Positions 30,054 through 40,184 of a stretch of 64,000 nt of DNA are shown one piece after another. Every line of letters starts with the position of its first letter. Within the stretch, counting starts at the first letter, position 1. The notes below the pieces were generated by a model, which worked only from the letters and a program-made list of their open reading frames with translations, was not told the origin of the DNA and searched no databases. The stretch comes from Actinokineospora bangkokensis (lineage in GTDB: Bacteria; Actinomycetota; Actinomycetes; Mycobacteriales; Pseudonocardiaceae): assembly GCF_001940455.1 (NCBI RefSeq), contig NZ_MKQR01000028.1, positions 508,348-572,347 on the forward strand, written 5' to 3'. The position numbers and the translations under genes were made by a program.

Positions 30054-30491
30054 TCATGACCAGCCGACCACCTCGCGGTGCTCCACGGCCAGGCACCGGT
30101 CGACCACCACCGCCAGCCCCGCGTCCGCCGCCAGCTGGGCCGCGGCGGGGTTCACCACGCCCAGTTGGAACCACACCGCGCCCGCCCCCGCGGCGATGGC
30201 GTCGCGCACCACCGGCTCCACGTCGGCGGGCTTGCGGAACACGTCCACGACGTCGACGTGCTCGGGGACCTCCGCCAGCGACGGGTAGGCGGTCAGGCCC
30301 TGCCACGTCCGCAGCGCCGGGTTGACGGGGAACACCGTCAGCCCCGCGGCCACGAGGTAGCGGGCCACCCCGAAGCTGGGCCGCTCGGGGCGGTCGCTCA
30401 GGCCGACCACCGCGATCGTCCGCGATTCCCTGACCAGGCGTTCGATCGTGCCCAGGTCCTGCCATACCGGATCAACGCCCATGCGCTCCAC
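30054..30491 (-). CDS. CoA-binding domain protein (YccU-like)
   Basis: 145 residues; two in-frame ATGs (30491, 30482). Rossmann CoA-binding fold: TIAVVGLSDRPERPSFGVA (about 26-44), VFPVNP, VDVVDVFRKP and AVWFQLGVVN, as in YccU/succinyl-CoA-synthetase-alpha-like proteins. It binds CoA, but no reaction is known. It diverges from the cis-prenyltransferase gene with only 49 bases between, so the promoters overlap or are back to back. Confidence 0.88.
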   Translation of the reverse strand: MERMGVDPVWQDLGTIERLVRESRTIAVVGLSDRPERPSFGVARYLVAAGLTVFPVNPALRTWQGLTAYPSLAEVPEHVDVVDVFRKPADVEPVVRDAIAAGAGAVWFQLGVVNPAAAQLAADAGLAVVVDRCLAVEHREVVGWS

Positions 30492-30540
30492 CCGCCCAGT
30501 GTGCCCCCGCGGCGGGTGCGGCGGCGTACTGTGGTCGGCC

Positions 30541-31320
30541 GTGGTCAGTCTTCGCAGGCGAGTCGCCGACGTCGTGTACGGCCTCTACGAGAAGCGCCTG
30601 TTCCAGCAGGCGGGCGGGCAGATCCCGCGGCACGTGGGCATCATGCTCGACGGCAACCGGCGCTGGGCGCGGGAGGCCGGGTTCACCGACGTCAACGACG
30701 GCCACCGGGTCGGCGCCGAGCGGGTCGCGCAGTTCCTCGGCTGGTGCTCCGACGCCGGGGTGCAGGTGGCGACGCTGTGGCTGCTCTCGACCGACAACCT
30801 CAACCGGCCCGAGGCGGAGCTGGCGCCGCTGCTGGAGATCATCGCCGACGTCGTCGACGAGCTGGCCGAGCCGAGCCAGCCCTGGCGGCTGCGGGTGATC
30901 GGCGCGCTGGACATCCTGCCCGCGGCCACCGCGCAGCGGCTGACCTCGGCCGCGGCCAGGGCCGCGGGGCGCACCGGCATGGAGGTCAACATCGCCGTCG
31001 GCTACGGCGGGCGCCGGGAGATCGCCGACGCGGTGCGCAAGCTGCTCCAGCAGCACGCCGAGGCGGGCACGTCGATCGAGGAGCTGGCCGAGGTCCTCGA
31101 CGTCGACCACATCGCCGAGCACCTCTACACCTCCGGCCAGCCGGACCCGGACCTGGTGATCAGGACCTCCGGCGAGCAGCGCCTGTCCGGCTTCCTGCTG
31201 TGGCAGTCGGCGCACTCGGAGTTCCACTTCTGCGAGGCCTACTGGCCCGATTTCCGCCGCACCGATTTCCTGCGCGCGCTGCGCGCCTACGGGATCCGCC
31301 ACCGGCGGTTCGGCAGCTGA
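30541..31320 (+). CDS. Cis-prenyltransferase (short-chain Z-isoprenyl diphosphate synthase type)
   Basis: 259 residues from GTG 30541. UPP-synthase family: catalytic HVGIMLDGNRRWA (Asp at about 35), HRVGAERV, then VNIAVGYGGRREI, DLVIRTSGEQRLSGFLLWQ and FCEAYWPDF. The position after hemolysin III equals Rv1086, which makes omega,E,Z-farnesyl diphosphate, so a short-chain product is likelier than decaprenyl or undecaprenyl, by homology only. It supplies lipid-carrier precursors for the cell wall. A TACTGT box lies nine bases before the start. A strong terminator follows directly. Confidence 0.93.
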   Translation: MVSLRRRVADVVYGLYEKRLFQQAGGQIPRHVGIMLDGNRRWAREAGFTDVNDGHRVGAERVAQFLGWCSDAGVQVATLWLLSTDNLNRPEAELAPLLEIIADVVDELAEPSQPWRLRVIGALDILPAATAQRLTSAAARAAGRTGMEVNIAVGYGGRREIADAVRKLLQQHAEAGTSIEELAEVLDVDHIAEHLYTSGQPDPDLVIRTSGEQRLSGFLLWQSAHSEFHFCEAYWPDFRRTDFLRALRAYGIRHRRFGS

Positions 31321-31366
31321 ATGCGACAAAGGCCCGCGGGGATCGCCCGCGGGCCTTTGCCGCATT
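31320..31366 (+). terminator. Terminator after the cis-prenyltransferase gene
   Basis: CAAAGGCCCGCGGG (31327-31340) pairs with 31346-31359, loop GATCG; flanking AATGCG/CGCATT extend the stem past a mismatch. Starts at the stop codon. Confidence 0.88.
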
Positions 31367-31389
31367 CCACTCGTCCCGCCCGGGAGGAG

Positions 31390-31668
31390 TCAGCCCCCGA
31401 GGCCGGGGATGGTGATGTCGCCGTCGCCGTCGAGCGAGTCCAGGATCAGCTCCGGGGTCAGCGCGATGCCGGTGTAGGCGCCCGCCACGGTGGCGGTGGC
31501 GCCGTAGCCCAGGGCCGCGCCACCGTCGGTGAACAGGTCGACCGCGTCGCCGAAGGACGGCTGGTCGGGGAAGTCGGAGGTGGCGCCGGTGTCCGCCGAG
31601 GCGAACGGGGCGGCGAGCAGGGACAGGCCGATGGCCGAGGAGGCGAGGAAGCCGACCTTCTTGAGCAC
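31390..31668 (-). CDS. Small secreted protein, unknown function
   Basis: 92 residues from GTG 31668; AAGGAG lies ten bases upstream. Signal peptide MLKKVGFLASSAIGLSLLA with cleavage near ASA at 25, leaving a ~65-residue mature, acidic, Gly/Asp/Ala-rich peptide without Cys. It contains FPDQPSFGDAVDLFTDGG and ends ITIPGLGG. No recognised family and no Cys pair of the chaplin type. It has a long 5' region with a perfect 14-base palindrome (31741-31754) and is convergent with the cis-prenyltransferase gene. Confidence 0.72.
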   Translation of the reverse strand: MLKKVGFLASSAIGLSLLAAPFASADTGATSDFPDQPSFGDAVDLFTDGGAALGYGATATVAGAYTGIALTPELILDSLDGDGDITIPGLGG

Positions 31669-32280
31669 GGGGTGGTTCTCCTTAATCGTCCGTCAGTCGG
31701 CACGAGCGGCATCCGGGGGGAATCGCGTTTCCCGAATGCGCCGAACCGGTTCGGTGGAAAACCTACCGGCGTCGGAAAAGACCCGCCTCGTCGAAACCGC
31801 GATCGTGTTACAGATTTTCGGGTGCTCCACCCGTTCGTGGGAGGAAACCATCCCTGCGTGAGTCACCCGGCGGGAAGTTGCGCAGCGTGACGGGGAGACG
31901 ACCAGGCTGAGGGGTGCTCAAGCTCCTCTTCCGGGGTAATGCCTGCTCACGCTCCGTGTTATGTGGACTGACCTGGGCGAACGCGCCGTGACGTGGCGGG
32001 CCCGTGACGCGGCGGTGACGACTCCGAAAATCACCTGGCCGGCAGCCTGGCACGGGGTCGGTCCCCGCCGGTAGCGTCGGCGGTGTCGGGTCGTGACCAC
32101 AGCGGCCCGGCCCGGGAGGCCCTGGTCGTGAGCGAGTCGAGCGCGAGGGGGCAGGCACCCGGCCCCCGTGGCGAGCGGGGGTGAGGCGGGGTCCCACCCG
32201 CCGCACCACCGCCGACCAGGCGGGGTCAGTGCCCGGCCCACCGAGGAGCGGACGCGGTGCCGCGTTCGCGAGGAGTTGCC
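31669..32280. other. Long divergent intergenic region (612 bp)
   Basis: Separates the small secreted protein (minus) from phoH2 (plus). Apart from the palindrome at 31741-31754 I see no RNA gene or known riboswitch and no convincing ORF. An unusually AT-rich stretch around 31790-31820 and another at 31955-31965 are the likeliest promoter sites. The length suggests regulation or a long leader for one of the genes. Confidence 0.5.
31741..31754. promoter_or_regulatory. Perfect 14-base palindrome upstream of the small secreted protein
   Basis: CCGAACCGGTTCGG, 73 bases before the start codon. It is a candidate operator. A similar 12-base palindrome, TGAACCGGTTCA, occurs at 49213-49224 just after the DUF4245 gene. 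Confidence 0.4.
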
Positions 32281-33657
32281 GTGACCGCTTCGCGTTCCAG
32301 CGTTTCCTCAGTGCCCGACCACAGCTCGTCGACCGGCTCCGGATCGGAGTCCGACCCAGCCAGGCGCACCTTCGTCCTCGACACCTCGGTCCTGCTCTCC
32401 GACCCCTGGGCCGCCACCCGCTTCGCCGAGCACGCGGTGGTCGTCCCGCTGGTGGTCATCAGCGAACTGGAGGCCAAGCGGCACCACCCCGAGCTGGGCT
32501 GGTTCGCCCGGGAGACCCTGCGCCTGCTCGACGACCTGCGGCTGCGCCACGGCCGACTCGACAAGCCGCTGCCCATCGGCGAGGCGGGCGGGAGCCTGCA
32601 CGTCGAGCTCAACCACTCCGACCCCTCGGTGCTGCCGCCCGGCTTCCGCACCGAGGGCAACGACGCGCGCATCCTCGCCTGCGCGCTGAACCTGGCCGCG
32701 GAGATCCCCGCGGTCACCCTGGTCACCAAGGACATCCCGCTGCGGGTCAAGGCGGGCGCGGTGGGCCTCGACGCCGAGGAGTACCGGGCGGGCGAGGTCG
32801 CCCCGTCCGGGTGGACCGGCATCGCCGAGGTCGAGGTGGAGCAGGCCGCGGTGGACGCGCTGTTCGCCGCGGGCAGCATCGACCCGGCCGAGCACGGCGT
32901 GGTCGCGGAGTTCCCGTGCAACACCGGGGTGAAGCTGCTGGCGGGCACCAGCCACGCCCTCGGCCGGGTCACCCCGGACAAGCGGGTGCGGCTGGTGCGC
33001 GGCGACCGGGAGGCCTTCGGCCTGCACGGCCGCTCCGCCGAGCAGCGCATCGCCCTGGACCTGCTGCTCGACCCCGAGGTCGGCATCGTGTCGCTGGGCG
33101 GGCGGGCGGGCACCGGCAAGTCCGCGCTGGCGCTGTGCGCGGGCCTGGAGGCGGTGATGGAGCGCGGCCTGCACAAGAAGGTCGTGGTGTTCCGCCCGAT
33201 GTACGCGGTGGGCGGGCAGGACCTGGGCTACCTGCCCGGTTCCGAGAGCGAGAAGATGCAGCCCTGGGCGCAGGCGGTGTTCGACACCCTCGGCGCGCTC
33301 GCCGGGGGCGAGGTGATCGAGGAGGTCCTGCACCGGGGCATGCTCGAGGTGCTGCCGCTGACCCACATCCGCGGCCGGTCGCTGCACGACGCGTTCGTCA
33401 TCGTCGACGAGGCGCAGTCGCTGGAGCGCAACGTGCTGCTGACCGTGCTGTCGCGGCTGGGCACCGGTTCGCGGGTGGTGCTCACCCACGACGTCGCCCA
33501 GCGCGACAACCTGCGGGTGGGCAGGCACGACGGGATCGCCGCGGTCATCGAGAAGCTCAAGGGCCACCCGCTGTTCGCCCACGTCACGCTGACCCGCTCG
33601 GAGCGCTCGCCGATCGCCGCGCTGGTCACCGAGATGTTGGAGGACAACGCCCCGTGA
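32281..33657 (+). CDS. phoH2: PhoH2-type PIN-domain and PhoH ATPase protein
   Basis: 458 residues from GTG 32281 (GAGGAG five bases upstream; GTG 32257 also in frame). The N-terminal PIN domain has [12 protein letters not shown] with its acidic residue at about 35 and [12 protein letters not shown] further in. The C-terminal PhoH ATPase has [13 protein letters not shown] (Walker A, about 278) and [12 protein letters not shown] (Walker B). Mycobacterial PhoH2 (Rv1095) is an ATP-dependent RNA helicase/ribonuclease regarded as a toxin-like module. Here no small upstream antitoxin (PhoAT-like) gene is visible within the 600-base leader, so it may act as a housekeeping version. Confidence 0.93.
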   Translation: MTASRSSVSSVPDHSSSTGSGSESDPARRTFVLDTSVLLSDPWAATRFAEHAVVVPLVVISELEAKRHHPELGWFARETLRLLDDLRLRHGRLDKPLPIGEAGGSLHVELNHSDPSVLPPGFRTEGNDARILACALNLAAEIPAVTLVTKDIPLRVKAGAVGLDAEEYRAGEVAPSGWTGIAEVEVEQAAVDALFAAGSIDPAEHGVVAEFPCNTGVKLLAGTSHALGRVTPDKRVRLVRGDREAFGLHGRSAEQRIALDLLLDPEVGIVSLGGRAGTGKSALALCAGLEAVMERGLHKKVVVFRPMYAVGGQDLGYLPGSESEKMQPWAQAVFDTLGALAGGEVIEEVLHRGMLEVLPLTHIRGRSLHDAFVIVDEAQSLERNVLLTVLSRLGTGSRVVLTHDVAQRDNLRVGRHDGIAAVIEKLKGHPLFAHVTLTRSERSPIAALVTEMLEDNAP

Positions 33658-33666
33658 GTCCCACTT

Positions 33667-33699
33667 CGCCCGGGCGCCCCGCCCAGGGGCGCCCGGGCG
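33667..33699 (+). terminator. Terminator after phoH2
   Basis: CGCCCGGGCGCCCC (33667-33680) pairs perfectly with 33686-33699, loop GCCCA. The last base of the hairpin abuts the -35 box of the next promoter. Confidence 0.8.
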
Positions 33700-33729
33700 T
33701 TGACACGGGTGGGCGAACGGCGTTATCCA
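33700..33729 (+). promoter_or_regulatory. SigA-like promoter of the secreted esterase gene
   Basis: TTGACA (33700-33705), 17-18 bases, then TTATCC/TATCCA (33723-33729). The best consensus -35 in the window. A hairpin CCTACT/AGTAGG (33738-33743, 33748-33753) follows in the leader. Confidence 0.6.
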
Positions 33730-33783
33730 TCTAGGTGCCTACTTCCGAGTAGGTCCCCGTCCACGACGCCGTGAGGGAACCCG

Positions 33784-34644
33784 ATGCCCCGTCGCCGCCT
33801 GCTCGCCGCCGCTGCCGCCGTCGCGGTGGCCGCCGCCGGGACGTTCGCGATCTCGAACTCCGCGAACGCCGCCGACCCGCTCGACTACGTCGCCCTGGGC
33901 GACTCCTACAGCGCCGCCTCCGGCGTCGCGCCGTCCGCGCCGGGCTCCCCGCCCCAGTGCCTGCGCTCGGCGCTGAACTACCCGAACGTCATCGCCAAGG
34001 CCACCGGCGCCAAGCTCACCGACGTCACCTGCGGCGCCGCCCAGGTCAAGGACTTCACCGAGAGCCAGTACCCGGGCCTGGCCCCGCAGGTCAACGCCCT
34101 CACCGCCGACACCGACGTGGTCACCATGACCATCGGCGGCAACGACAGCGGCATCTTCATCCGCGCCGCCGCCACCTGCGCCCTGGCGGGCTTCTTCACC
34201 GGCGGCAAGGGCAGCCCCTGCAAGGACCAGAACGGCTCGTCCTTCGAGGACACCGTCCGCAACGTCACCTACCCCGCCCTGGTCAAGGGCCTGCAGGCGG
34301 TCCGCGCCAAGGCCCCCAACGCCAAGATCGGCATCCTCGGCTACCCCTGGATCGTCCCCGCCGAGGGCGGCTGCTTCGACAAGATCCCCGTCGCCACCGG
34401 CGACATCCCCTACATGCGCTCCCTGCAGGCCACCCTCAACGACGCCGTCGGCCGCGCCGCCGCCGCCACCGGCGTCACCTACGTCGACCTCAACCAGCTC
34501 TCCGACGGCCACGACGTCTGCAAGCCCTCCGGCACCCGCTGGATCGAGCCCCCCATCAACGCCGAGAACTCCATCTTCGCCCACCCCAACGCCCTCGGCG
34601 AGAAGAACATGGCCGCCGCGGCCCGCGCCGCCCTCGGCTTCTGA
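33784..34644 (+). CDS. Secreted SGNH/GDSL lipase or esterase
   Basis: 286 residues. Signal peptide MPRRRLLAAAAAVAVAAAG, cleavage near NANAA (about 29). SGNH blocks: YVALGDSYSAASG (nucleophile Ser at about 40), a Gly block in TCGAAQ, IGGNDSG and a terminal FAHPNALGEKNMA. Six Cys in three likely disulphides (PQCLRS/VTCGA, TCALA/PCKD, GCFD/DVCK) match Streptomyces lipases and the SEST esterase. It should hydrolyse acyl esters outside the cell. It has its own promoter and strong terminator, and the 3' region carries one of the large palindromic repeats on the opposite gene's side. Confidence 0.92.
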   Translation: MPRRRLLAAAAAVAVAAAGTFAISNSANAADPLDYVALGDSYSAASGVAPSAPGSPPQCLRSALNYPNVIAKATGAKLTDVTCGAAQVKDFTESQYPGLAPQVNALTADTDVVTMTIGGNDSGIFIRAAATCALAGFFTGGKGSPCKDQNGSSFEDTVRNVTYPALVKGLQAVRAKAPNAKIGILGYPWIVPAEGGCFDKIPVATGDIPYMRSLQATLNDAVGRAAAATGVTYVDLNQLSDGHDVCKPSGTRWIEPPINAENSIFAHPNALGEKNMAAAARAALGF

Positions 34645-34660
34645 CCCCTCCGCTCGACCG

Positions 34661-34691
34661 ACACCCCGGCGGGACCTCCCCGCCGGGGTGT
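34661..34691 (+). terminator. Terminator after the secreted esterase gene
   Basis: ACACCCCGGCGGG (34661-34673) pairs perfectly with 34679-34691, loop ACCTC; 16 bases after the stop. Confidence 0.85.
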
Positions 34692-34775
34692 TCGCTGTCT
34701 TCCCCCTGGCGCGAGCCCGCTCGACGCATGGTCACCCCGCGCGCGTGTGGCTCGCTTCGTCCACAGCCCACAGAG

Positions 34776-34784
34776 TTGTCCACA
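34776..34784 (+). other. DnaA-box-like site in repeat copy A
   Basis: TTGTCCACA, the preferred actinobacterial DnaA box, within the palindrome GTTGTCCACAAC. An eight-of-nine match (TCGTCCACA) lies at 34757-34765. Three further perfect copies are at 5316-5324, 16245-16253 and (minus) 54178-54186. Binding is untested. Confidence 0.4.
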
Positions 34785-34897
34785 ACCCTTTCGCCGGGGT
34801 CGAGTTCCGTCGCCCTCCGCCGGTAGCGTTGAAAACAGGGGTCCCAAGGCACCCAAGGCGACCACCCACACAAGCCGAGCCCGGACAGCGGGCACTG

Positions 34898-35043
34898 CCC
34901 GGTTGGGTGGATTCGCTTGGTCGGGGGTGACGATCATGTGCTACCCAACGGGACGGGCGGGCGTCTTTTCAGCCCGCCTTTTCCCCGCCCGACAGCACAT
35001 GATCGTCATAGGGGCCCCGACCAAGCGGATCCACCCAACCGGG
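34898..35043 (-). repeat. Palindromic 3'-end element, core copy A
   Basis: 146 bases. CCCGGTTGGGTGGAT and the rest of a ~29-bp outer stem pair the two ends with one mismatch. An asymmetric internal loop follows (CCCCTATGA on one side, GTGA on the other), then the inner stem CGATCATGTGCT. The apical part contains GGCGGGC/GCCCGCC around an A-rich loop (sense TGAAAAGAC). Sense orientation is minus, downstream of the ABC permease gene. Confidence 0.85.
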
Positions 35044-35148
35044 CCACCCACCCAAGCCCCCGCTCTTCAAGAGCCCCGCGCAGCGGCCCCGGCGCAGCCG
35101 GCCAAAAGCCCCGCGCAGCGGAAAGCCGAGCGCAGCGGGAAGAAGGGC

Positions 35149-35952
35149 TCAGTCGAGAGCGCGCCGCAAGAAACCCCGGATGCCGATGGCGCCGAAGAGC
35201 CCGCACGAACCGACCATGACCACGACGCAGATCCAGACGGGGATGTGCGGCACGGTCGGCACGAGCTCGGCGCGCATGGCCTCGCTGACGTAGGTGAGCG
35301 GGTTCAGCGCGCAGACCACCTGGAACCAGCGCAGGTGCTCCAGGCCGGTCCAGGGGAACTGGGTGCTGCCGGTGAACATCAGCGGCATCATGATGACGGC
35401 GAAGAGGATGTTGATGCGGGTGGGCGGGACCGAGGTGCCGATGACCATGCCGATGCAGCCGCCCACCAGCGAGCCCAGGACGATGATGAGGAAGACCGGC
35501 AGGTAGGCCGAGGCGGGCCAGCTGACGTCGTCGAGGATGAGGAAGCCGATGGGGACCATCAGCGCGGCGGCCACGACGCCGCGCAGGGCGCCGAAGAGGA
35601 TCTTCTCGGCGGCGACCCAGGAGATCGGGATGGGGGCCAGCAGGCGGTCCTCGATCTCCTTGGTGAAGGAGAAGTCCATGATCAGCGGCATGGTGGTGTT
35701 CTGCAGCGCGCCGAGGAAGCCGTTGAGGGCGACCACGCCGGGCAGCAGGACCGCGGCGTAGTCACCGCCGACGTAGCCGATGCTGGTGAGCACCTTGCCG
35801 AAGATGAACAGGGTGAAGAACGGCTGGATGAGGACCTGGGCGAGGAAGGGCAGCAGCTCGCGGCCGGTGACGAACACGTCGCGCCAGAGCACCTGGCCGA
35901 AGGTGCGCAGGGTGGTGCCCAGGCCGACGGCCTCGGTGTCGGGGGTGGTCAT
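35149..35952 (-). CDS. ABC-2 type transporter permease
   Basis: 267 residues, six hydrophobic helices, the size and layout of ABC2 membrane proteins of drug/glycolipid exporters. KEIEDRLLAPIPISWVAAEK after helix 2 and GSTQFPW then ALNPLTYVSEAMRAEL before the last helix are typical of daunorubicin/oleandomycin-type permeases. Its ATG overlaps the stop of the upstream ATPase gene (ATGA), so the two form one exporter. The substrate is unknown. A 146-base palindrome begins about 105 bases after its stop. Confidence 0.9.
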   Translation of the reverse strand: MTTPDTEAVGLGTTLRTFGQVLWRDVFVTGRELLPFLAQVLIQPFFTLFIFGKVLTSIGYVGGDYAAVLLPGVVALNGFLGALQNTTMPLIMDFSFTKEIEDRLLAPIPISWVAAEKILFGALRGVVAAALMVPIGFLILDDVSWPASAYLPVFLIIVLGSLVGGCIGMVIGTSVPPTRINILFAVIMMPLMFTGSTQFPWTGLEHLRWFQVVCALNPLTYVSEAMRAELVPTVPHIPVWICVVVMVGSCGLFGAIGIRGFLRRALD

Positions 35953-37007
35953 CGCAGCTCCCGGCCGGTCAGGTGGATGAAGACGTCCTCAAGGCTGGGG
36001 GTGCCGATGGACAGGTCGGTGACCTCGCAGGACTCGTCGGTCAGGGCGCGCAGGACGGCGGGGAGCACTACCGCGGCCTCGTGCCCGGTGTAGAGGCGGT
36101 ACTGGGCGGTGCCCGCGGCGGGTGCCCGGGTGGCCGCGGGGGCGCCCGCGCCCATGGCCGCCGCCAAGCCCGGCGGGAGGCCGCCCGGGGGCGCGCCCGG
36201 CGGGGGGCCGCCTGCGTTGACCCGCTCGACGCGCTCCACGCCCTCGAGCGCGCCGAGCACCGCCTCCACCCTGGCCGTCTCGGTGCCGCCGAGGCGCGCG
36301 GTGACGCTGACGGTGGTGCTGCCGGGCAGGGTGCGGGTGAGGGCCTGCGGGGTGTCGATGGCCAGCAGCGAGCCGTGGTCGACGATGCCGACGCGGTCGC
36401 AGAGCTTCTCGGCCTCGTCCATGTCGTGCGTGGTCAGCACGACGGTGACGCCCTGGCCGCGCAGCTCCGCGACCCGGTCGTGGACGAACAGCCGGGCCTG
36501 CGGGTCCAGGCCGGTGGCGGGTTCGTCGAGGAACATCACCCGCGGCCGGTGCATCAGCGCGCGGGCGATCATGATCCGCTGGGCCTGCCCGCCGGAGACG
36601 AGGTCGACCTTGCTGCCCGCCCGCTCGGCGAGCCCCATCCGCTCCAGGACCTCGTCGGCCAGCCGGGTGCGCTCGGCGCGCGGCACCCCGTGGTAGGCGG
36701 CGTGGAAGAGCAGGTTCTGGCGGATCGACAGGGACCGGTCGAGGTTGTTGCGCTGCGGCACCACGGCCAGCAGTTGCCGGGCGCGCTTGGCGTTGGCCAC
36801 CACGTCGACCCCGTGCACCAGTGCCCGCCCGCCGGTGGGCAGCACCCGGGTGGTCAGCACGCCCACGGTGGTCGTCTTGCCCGCGCCGTTGGGGCCCAGC
36901 AGCCCGAACACCTCGCCCTGCTCGACGGCGAAGCTCAACCCGTCGACCGCGGGCTTGGGGTTCTTCCGGTACCGCTTCACCAGTTCGATGACTTCGACGG
37001 CGTTCAC
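35949..37007 (-). CDS. ABC transporter ATP-binding protein (DrrA-like)
   Basis: 352 residues from GTG 37007. GPNGAGKTTT (Walker A, about 39-48), a signature reading LVSGGQAQR, VMFLDEPATGLD (Walker B) and the switch His in LTTHDMDEAE. After the nucleotide-binding domain comes a C-terminal extension interrupted by an unusual Gly/Pro/Ala-rich linker (about residues 272-308, PPPGAPPGGLPPG), then a DrrA-like end. It energises export with the coupled permease downstream. Drug or lipid export is the family's usual role; nothing nearby identifies the substrate. Confidence 0.92.
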   Translation of the reverse strand: MNAVEVIELVKRYRKNPKPAVDGLSFAVEQGEVFGLLGPNGAGKTTTVGVLTTRVLPTGGRALVHGVDVVANAKRARQLLAVVPQRNNLDRSLSIRQNLLFHAAYHGVPRAERTRLADEVLERMGLAERAGSKVDLVSGGQAQRIMIARALMHRPRVMFLDEPATGLDPQARLFVHDRVAELRGQGVTVVLTTHDMDEAEKLCDRVGIVDHGSLLAIDTPQALTRTLPGSTTVSVTARLGGTETARVEAVLGALEGVERVERVNAGGPPPGAPPGGLPPGLAAAMGAGAPAATRAPAAGTAQYRLYTGHEAAVVLPAVLRALTDESCEVTDLSIGTPSLEDVFIHLTGRELR

Positions 37008-37123
37008 CCGGCCAGCGTAGCCACGCGGGCCGGGTGTCGACCGACATTTTCCGGCTTATCCGGTTTGCCGCGGAAGCGCCTTTCCCGGGCGCGGGAACCG
37101 TTGCGGCGCGGTGCTTCCGGTGC

Positions 37124-38605
<1,482 letters not shown>

Positions 38606-40144
38606 TCAGCGGGGCAGCAGGGCGCGCACCTCGTCGATCGTGCTGGCCTCGGCGGGGGTCTTGTCCGGCCGGTAGCGCACCACCCGCGCGAAGCGCAGCG
38701 CCACCTGCCCGGGGTAGCGGGTGCTCACCTGCACCCCGTCGAGCGCGATCTCCACCACCACCGCGGGCTTGAGGTGCACCGCCCAGTCGTCGCGGTGCGA
38801 CTCGTGCGCGGGGAACTCCTCGGTCTGCCACTGGAGCAGCTGGTCGGTGAGGCCCTTGAACGTCTTGCCCACCATGACCGGCGGTCCGCCGTCGGGGTCG
38901 CGCGCGCCCAGGTGCAGGTTCGACAGGTACCCGGTGCGCCGCCCGTGCCCCCACTCCGCGGCGAGCACCACCAGGTCGAGCGTGTGCACCGGCTTGACCT
39001 TCTGCCACGCCTTGCCGCGCCTGCCCGCCGCGTACGCGGAGTCCAGCGACTTGACCACCACGCCCTCGTGGCCCGCCGCCAGCGCGGCCTCGGTCAGCTC
39101 CTCGGCCTGCTCGGCGGTCGGCGCGAGCACGCCGGGCACGAGGTGCCCGCCCGCCGCCGCGCGCAGCTTCTCGCCGCGCACCCGCAGCGGCTCGTCGAGC
39201 AGGTCCTCGCCGTCGAGGTGCAGGCAGTCGAAGAACCACGGCCGCAGCAGCAGCGCCGCCACCTGCTCCTCGGCGGTGCTGCCGAAGCGCGACATCGTCT
39301 CCTGGAACGGCCGAGGCCGTCCGTCGTCGGTGAGCGCCAGCGTCTCCCCGTCGAGCACCACCGACTCGCACGGCAGCCCCGCCACCAGCTCCACCAGCTC
39401 CGGCACGCTGCCGGTGATCTCGCGCAGCGTCCGGGTGTAGACCGACACCCGGCCGCCGCCCTTGTGCACCTGGATGCGGGCCCCGTCGAGCTTGTACTCG
39501 ACCGCGCACGGCGCCAGGTCGGCCACCGCCTCCTGCAACGACGACCCCGGCGAGGCCAGCATCGGGCGCACCGGGCGGTGCAGCTCCAGCCGGAACCCCT
39601 CCAGCGCCGCCACCCCGCCCGCCAGCGCCGCCCGCGCGGTCGCCGGGAGCCCGCCGGAGAGCATGAACGCCCGCCGCACGGCCGCGCTGGGCACCTCGGC
39701 GGCGGTGGCGATGGCCTCCAGCATCACGCCCTCCAGCGCGCCCTGGCGCAGCTCGCCGGTGAGCAGGGCGACCAGGAACCGCTGCTCGGCCTCGGTCGCC
39801 GCCCCCATCAGCCGCTCCAGCAGCTCGGCGCGCACCCCGGCCGAGCCCTTGCCGGAGGCGCCCGCCAGGGCGGTGAGCGCGGCGTCGACCCCGGCCGCGG
39901 TGAGCGTGGCGGACGCCGCGGGCGCGCCCGTGGCCGCCCGCAGCGTCCGCCAGCCCACGCCGACGCGCCCCTGCCGGGGTGTGCCCGACAGGAACGCGAC
40001 CGCGATCTCCACCTCCTCGGGCCCGCGGGCCCGGTGGAGCAGTCCGGACAGCGCCGCCACCTTGGCGAGCCGGGACCGCGTCCGGCCGACCTCGGTGGAC
40101 GCGGTGACGACATCGCTCAACGGCAGTTCGGGTGACTCGGGCAC
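38606..40144 (-). CDS. ligB: ATP-dependent DNA ligase (LigB-like)
   Basis: 512 residues from GTG 40144, close to 507 of M. tuberculosis LigB. An N-terminal helical DNA-binding domain (1-200) is followed by the adenylation domain with the nucleophile Lys in VEYKLDGARIQVH (motif I), TRTLREITG, SVVLDGE (motif III), EGVVVKSLDS (motif IV) and KVKPVHTLDLVVL (motif V). The OB domain comes last. It seals nicks with ATP and is distinct from the NAD-dependent LigA. No Ku or LigD neighbours, so repair rather than end joining is expected. The start follows GGGGGT closely; upstream ATGs are out of frame. Confidence 0.93.
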   Translation of the reverse strand: MPESPELPLSDVVTASTEVGRTRSRLAKVAALSGLLHRARGPEEVEIAVAFLSGTPRQGRVGVGWRTLRAATGAPAASATLTAAGVDAALTALAGASGKGSAGVRAELLERLMGAATEAEQRFLVALLTGELRQGALEGVMLEAIATAAEVPSAAVRRAFMLSGGLPATARAALAGGVAALEGFRLELHRPVRPMLASPGSSLQEAVADLAPCAVEYKLDGARIQVHKGGGRVSVYTRTLREITGSVPELVELVAGLPCESVVLDGETLALTDDGRPRPFQETMSRFGSTAEEQVAALLLRPWFFDCLHLDGEDLLDEPLRVRGEKLRAAAGGHLVPGVLAPTAEQAEELTEAALAAGHEGVVVKSLDSAYAAGRRGKAWQKVKPVHTLDLVVLAAEWGHGRRTGYLSNLHLGARDPDGGPPVMVGKTFKGLTDQLLQWQTEEFPAHESHRDDWAVHLKPAVVVEIALDGVQVSTRYPGQVALRFARVVRYRPDKTPAEASTIDEVRALLPR

Positions 40145-40184
40145 ACCCCCATGGTGCCCCGGCGCCCCGGCGCTGTCCGGACGA

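Larger units (their letters stand above)
34773..35147 (-). repeat. Extended repeat, copy A (inverted relative to copy B)
   Basis: This ~375-base segment, read on the minus strand, aligns with 53758-54190 read on the plus strand. It comprises GCGCAGCGG repeats, the palindrome GCTCTTCAAGAGC, the 146-base core, the CACCCACACAAGCCGAGC-like flank, GAAAACAGGGGTCCC and a DnaA-box-like site. Copy B has an extra ~37 bases within the far flank. It starts two bases after the ABC permease stop, so it is essentially that gene's 3' untranslated region. No ORF with a plausible product is present; apparent ORFs through it are artefacts of the palindrome. Confidence 0.8.

Noticed and set aside
31669-32280. 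Possible c-di-AMP riboswitch upstream of the small secreted protein
   Set aside because: Such riboswitches often precede secreted wall proteins in actinobacteria, but I could not find the conserved core elements in this leader.
32181-32280. A small antitoxin gene before phoH2
   Set aside because: Mycobacterial phoH2 is preceded by phoAT, but the frames here lack a start with a ribosome-binding site and a plausible sequence.
34936-35160. Small ORFs starting MCYPTG/MCYPNG running through the palindromic elements (also at 53700-54009 and 60400-60736)
   Set aside because: The same peptide-like string appears in several frames and on both strands because the DNA is a palindrome; no ribosome-binding site, and frame is not kept between copies. 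They are repeat artefacts, though they may be annotated as proteins elsewhere.
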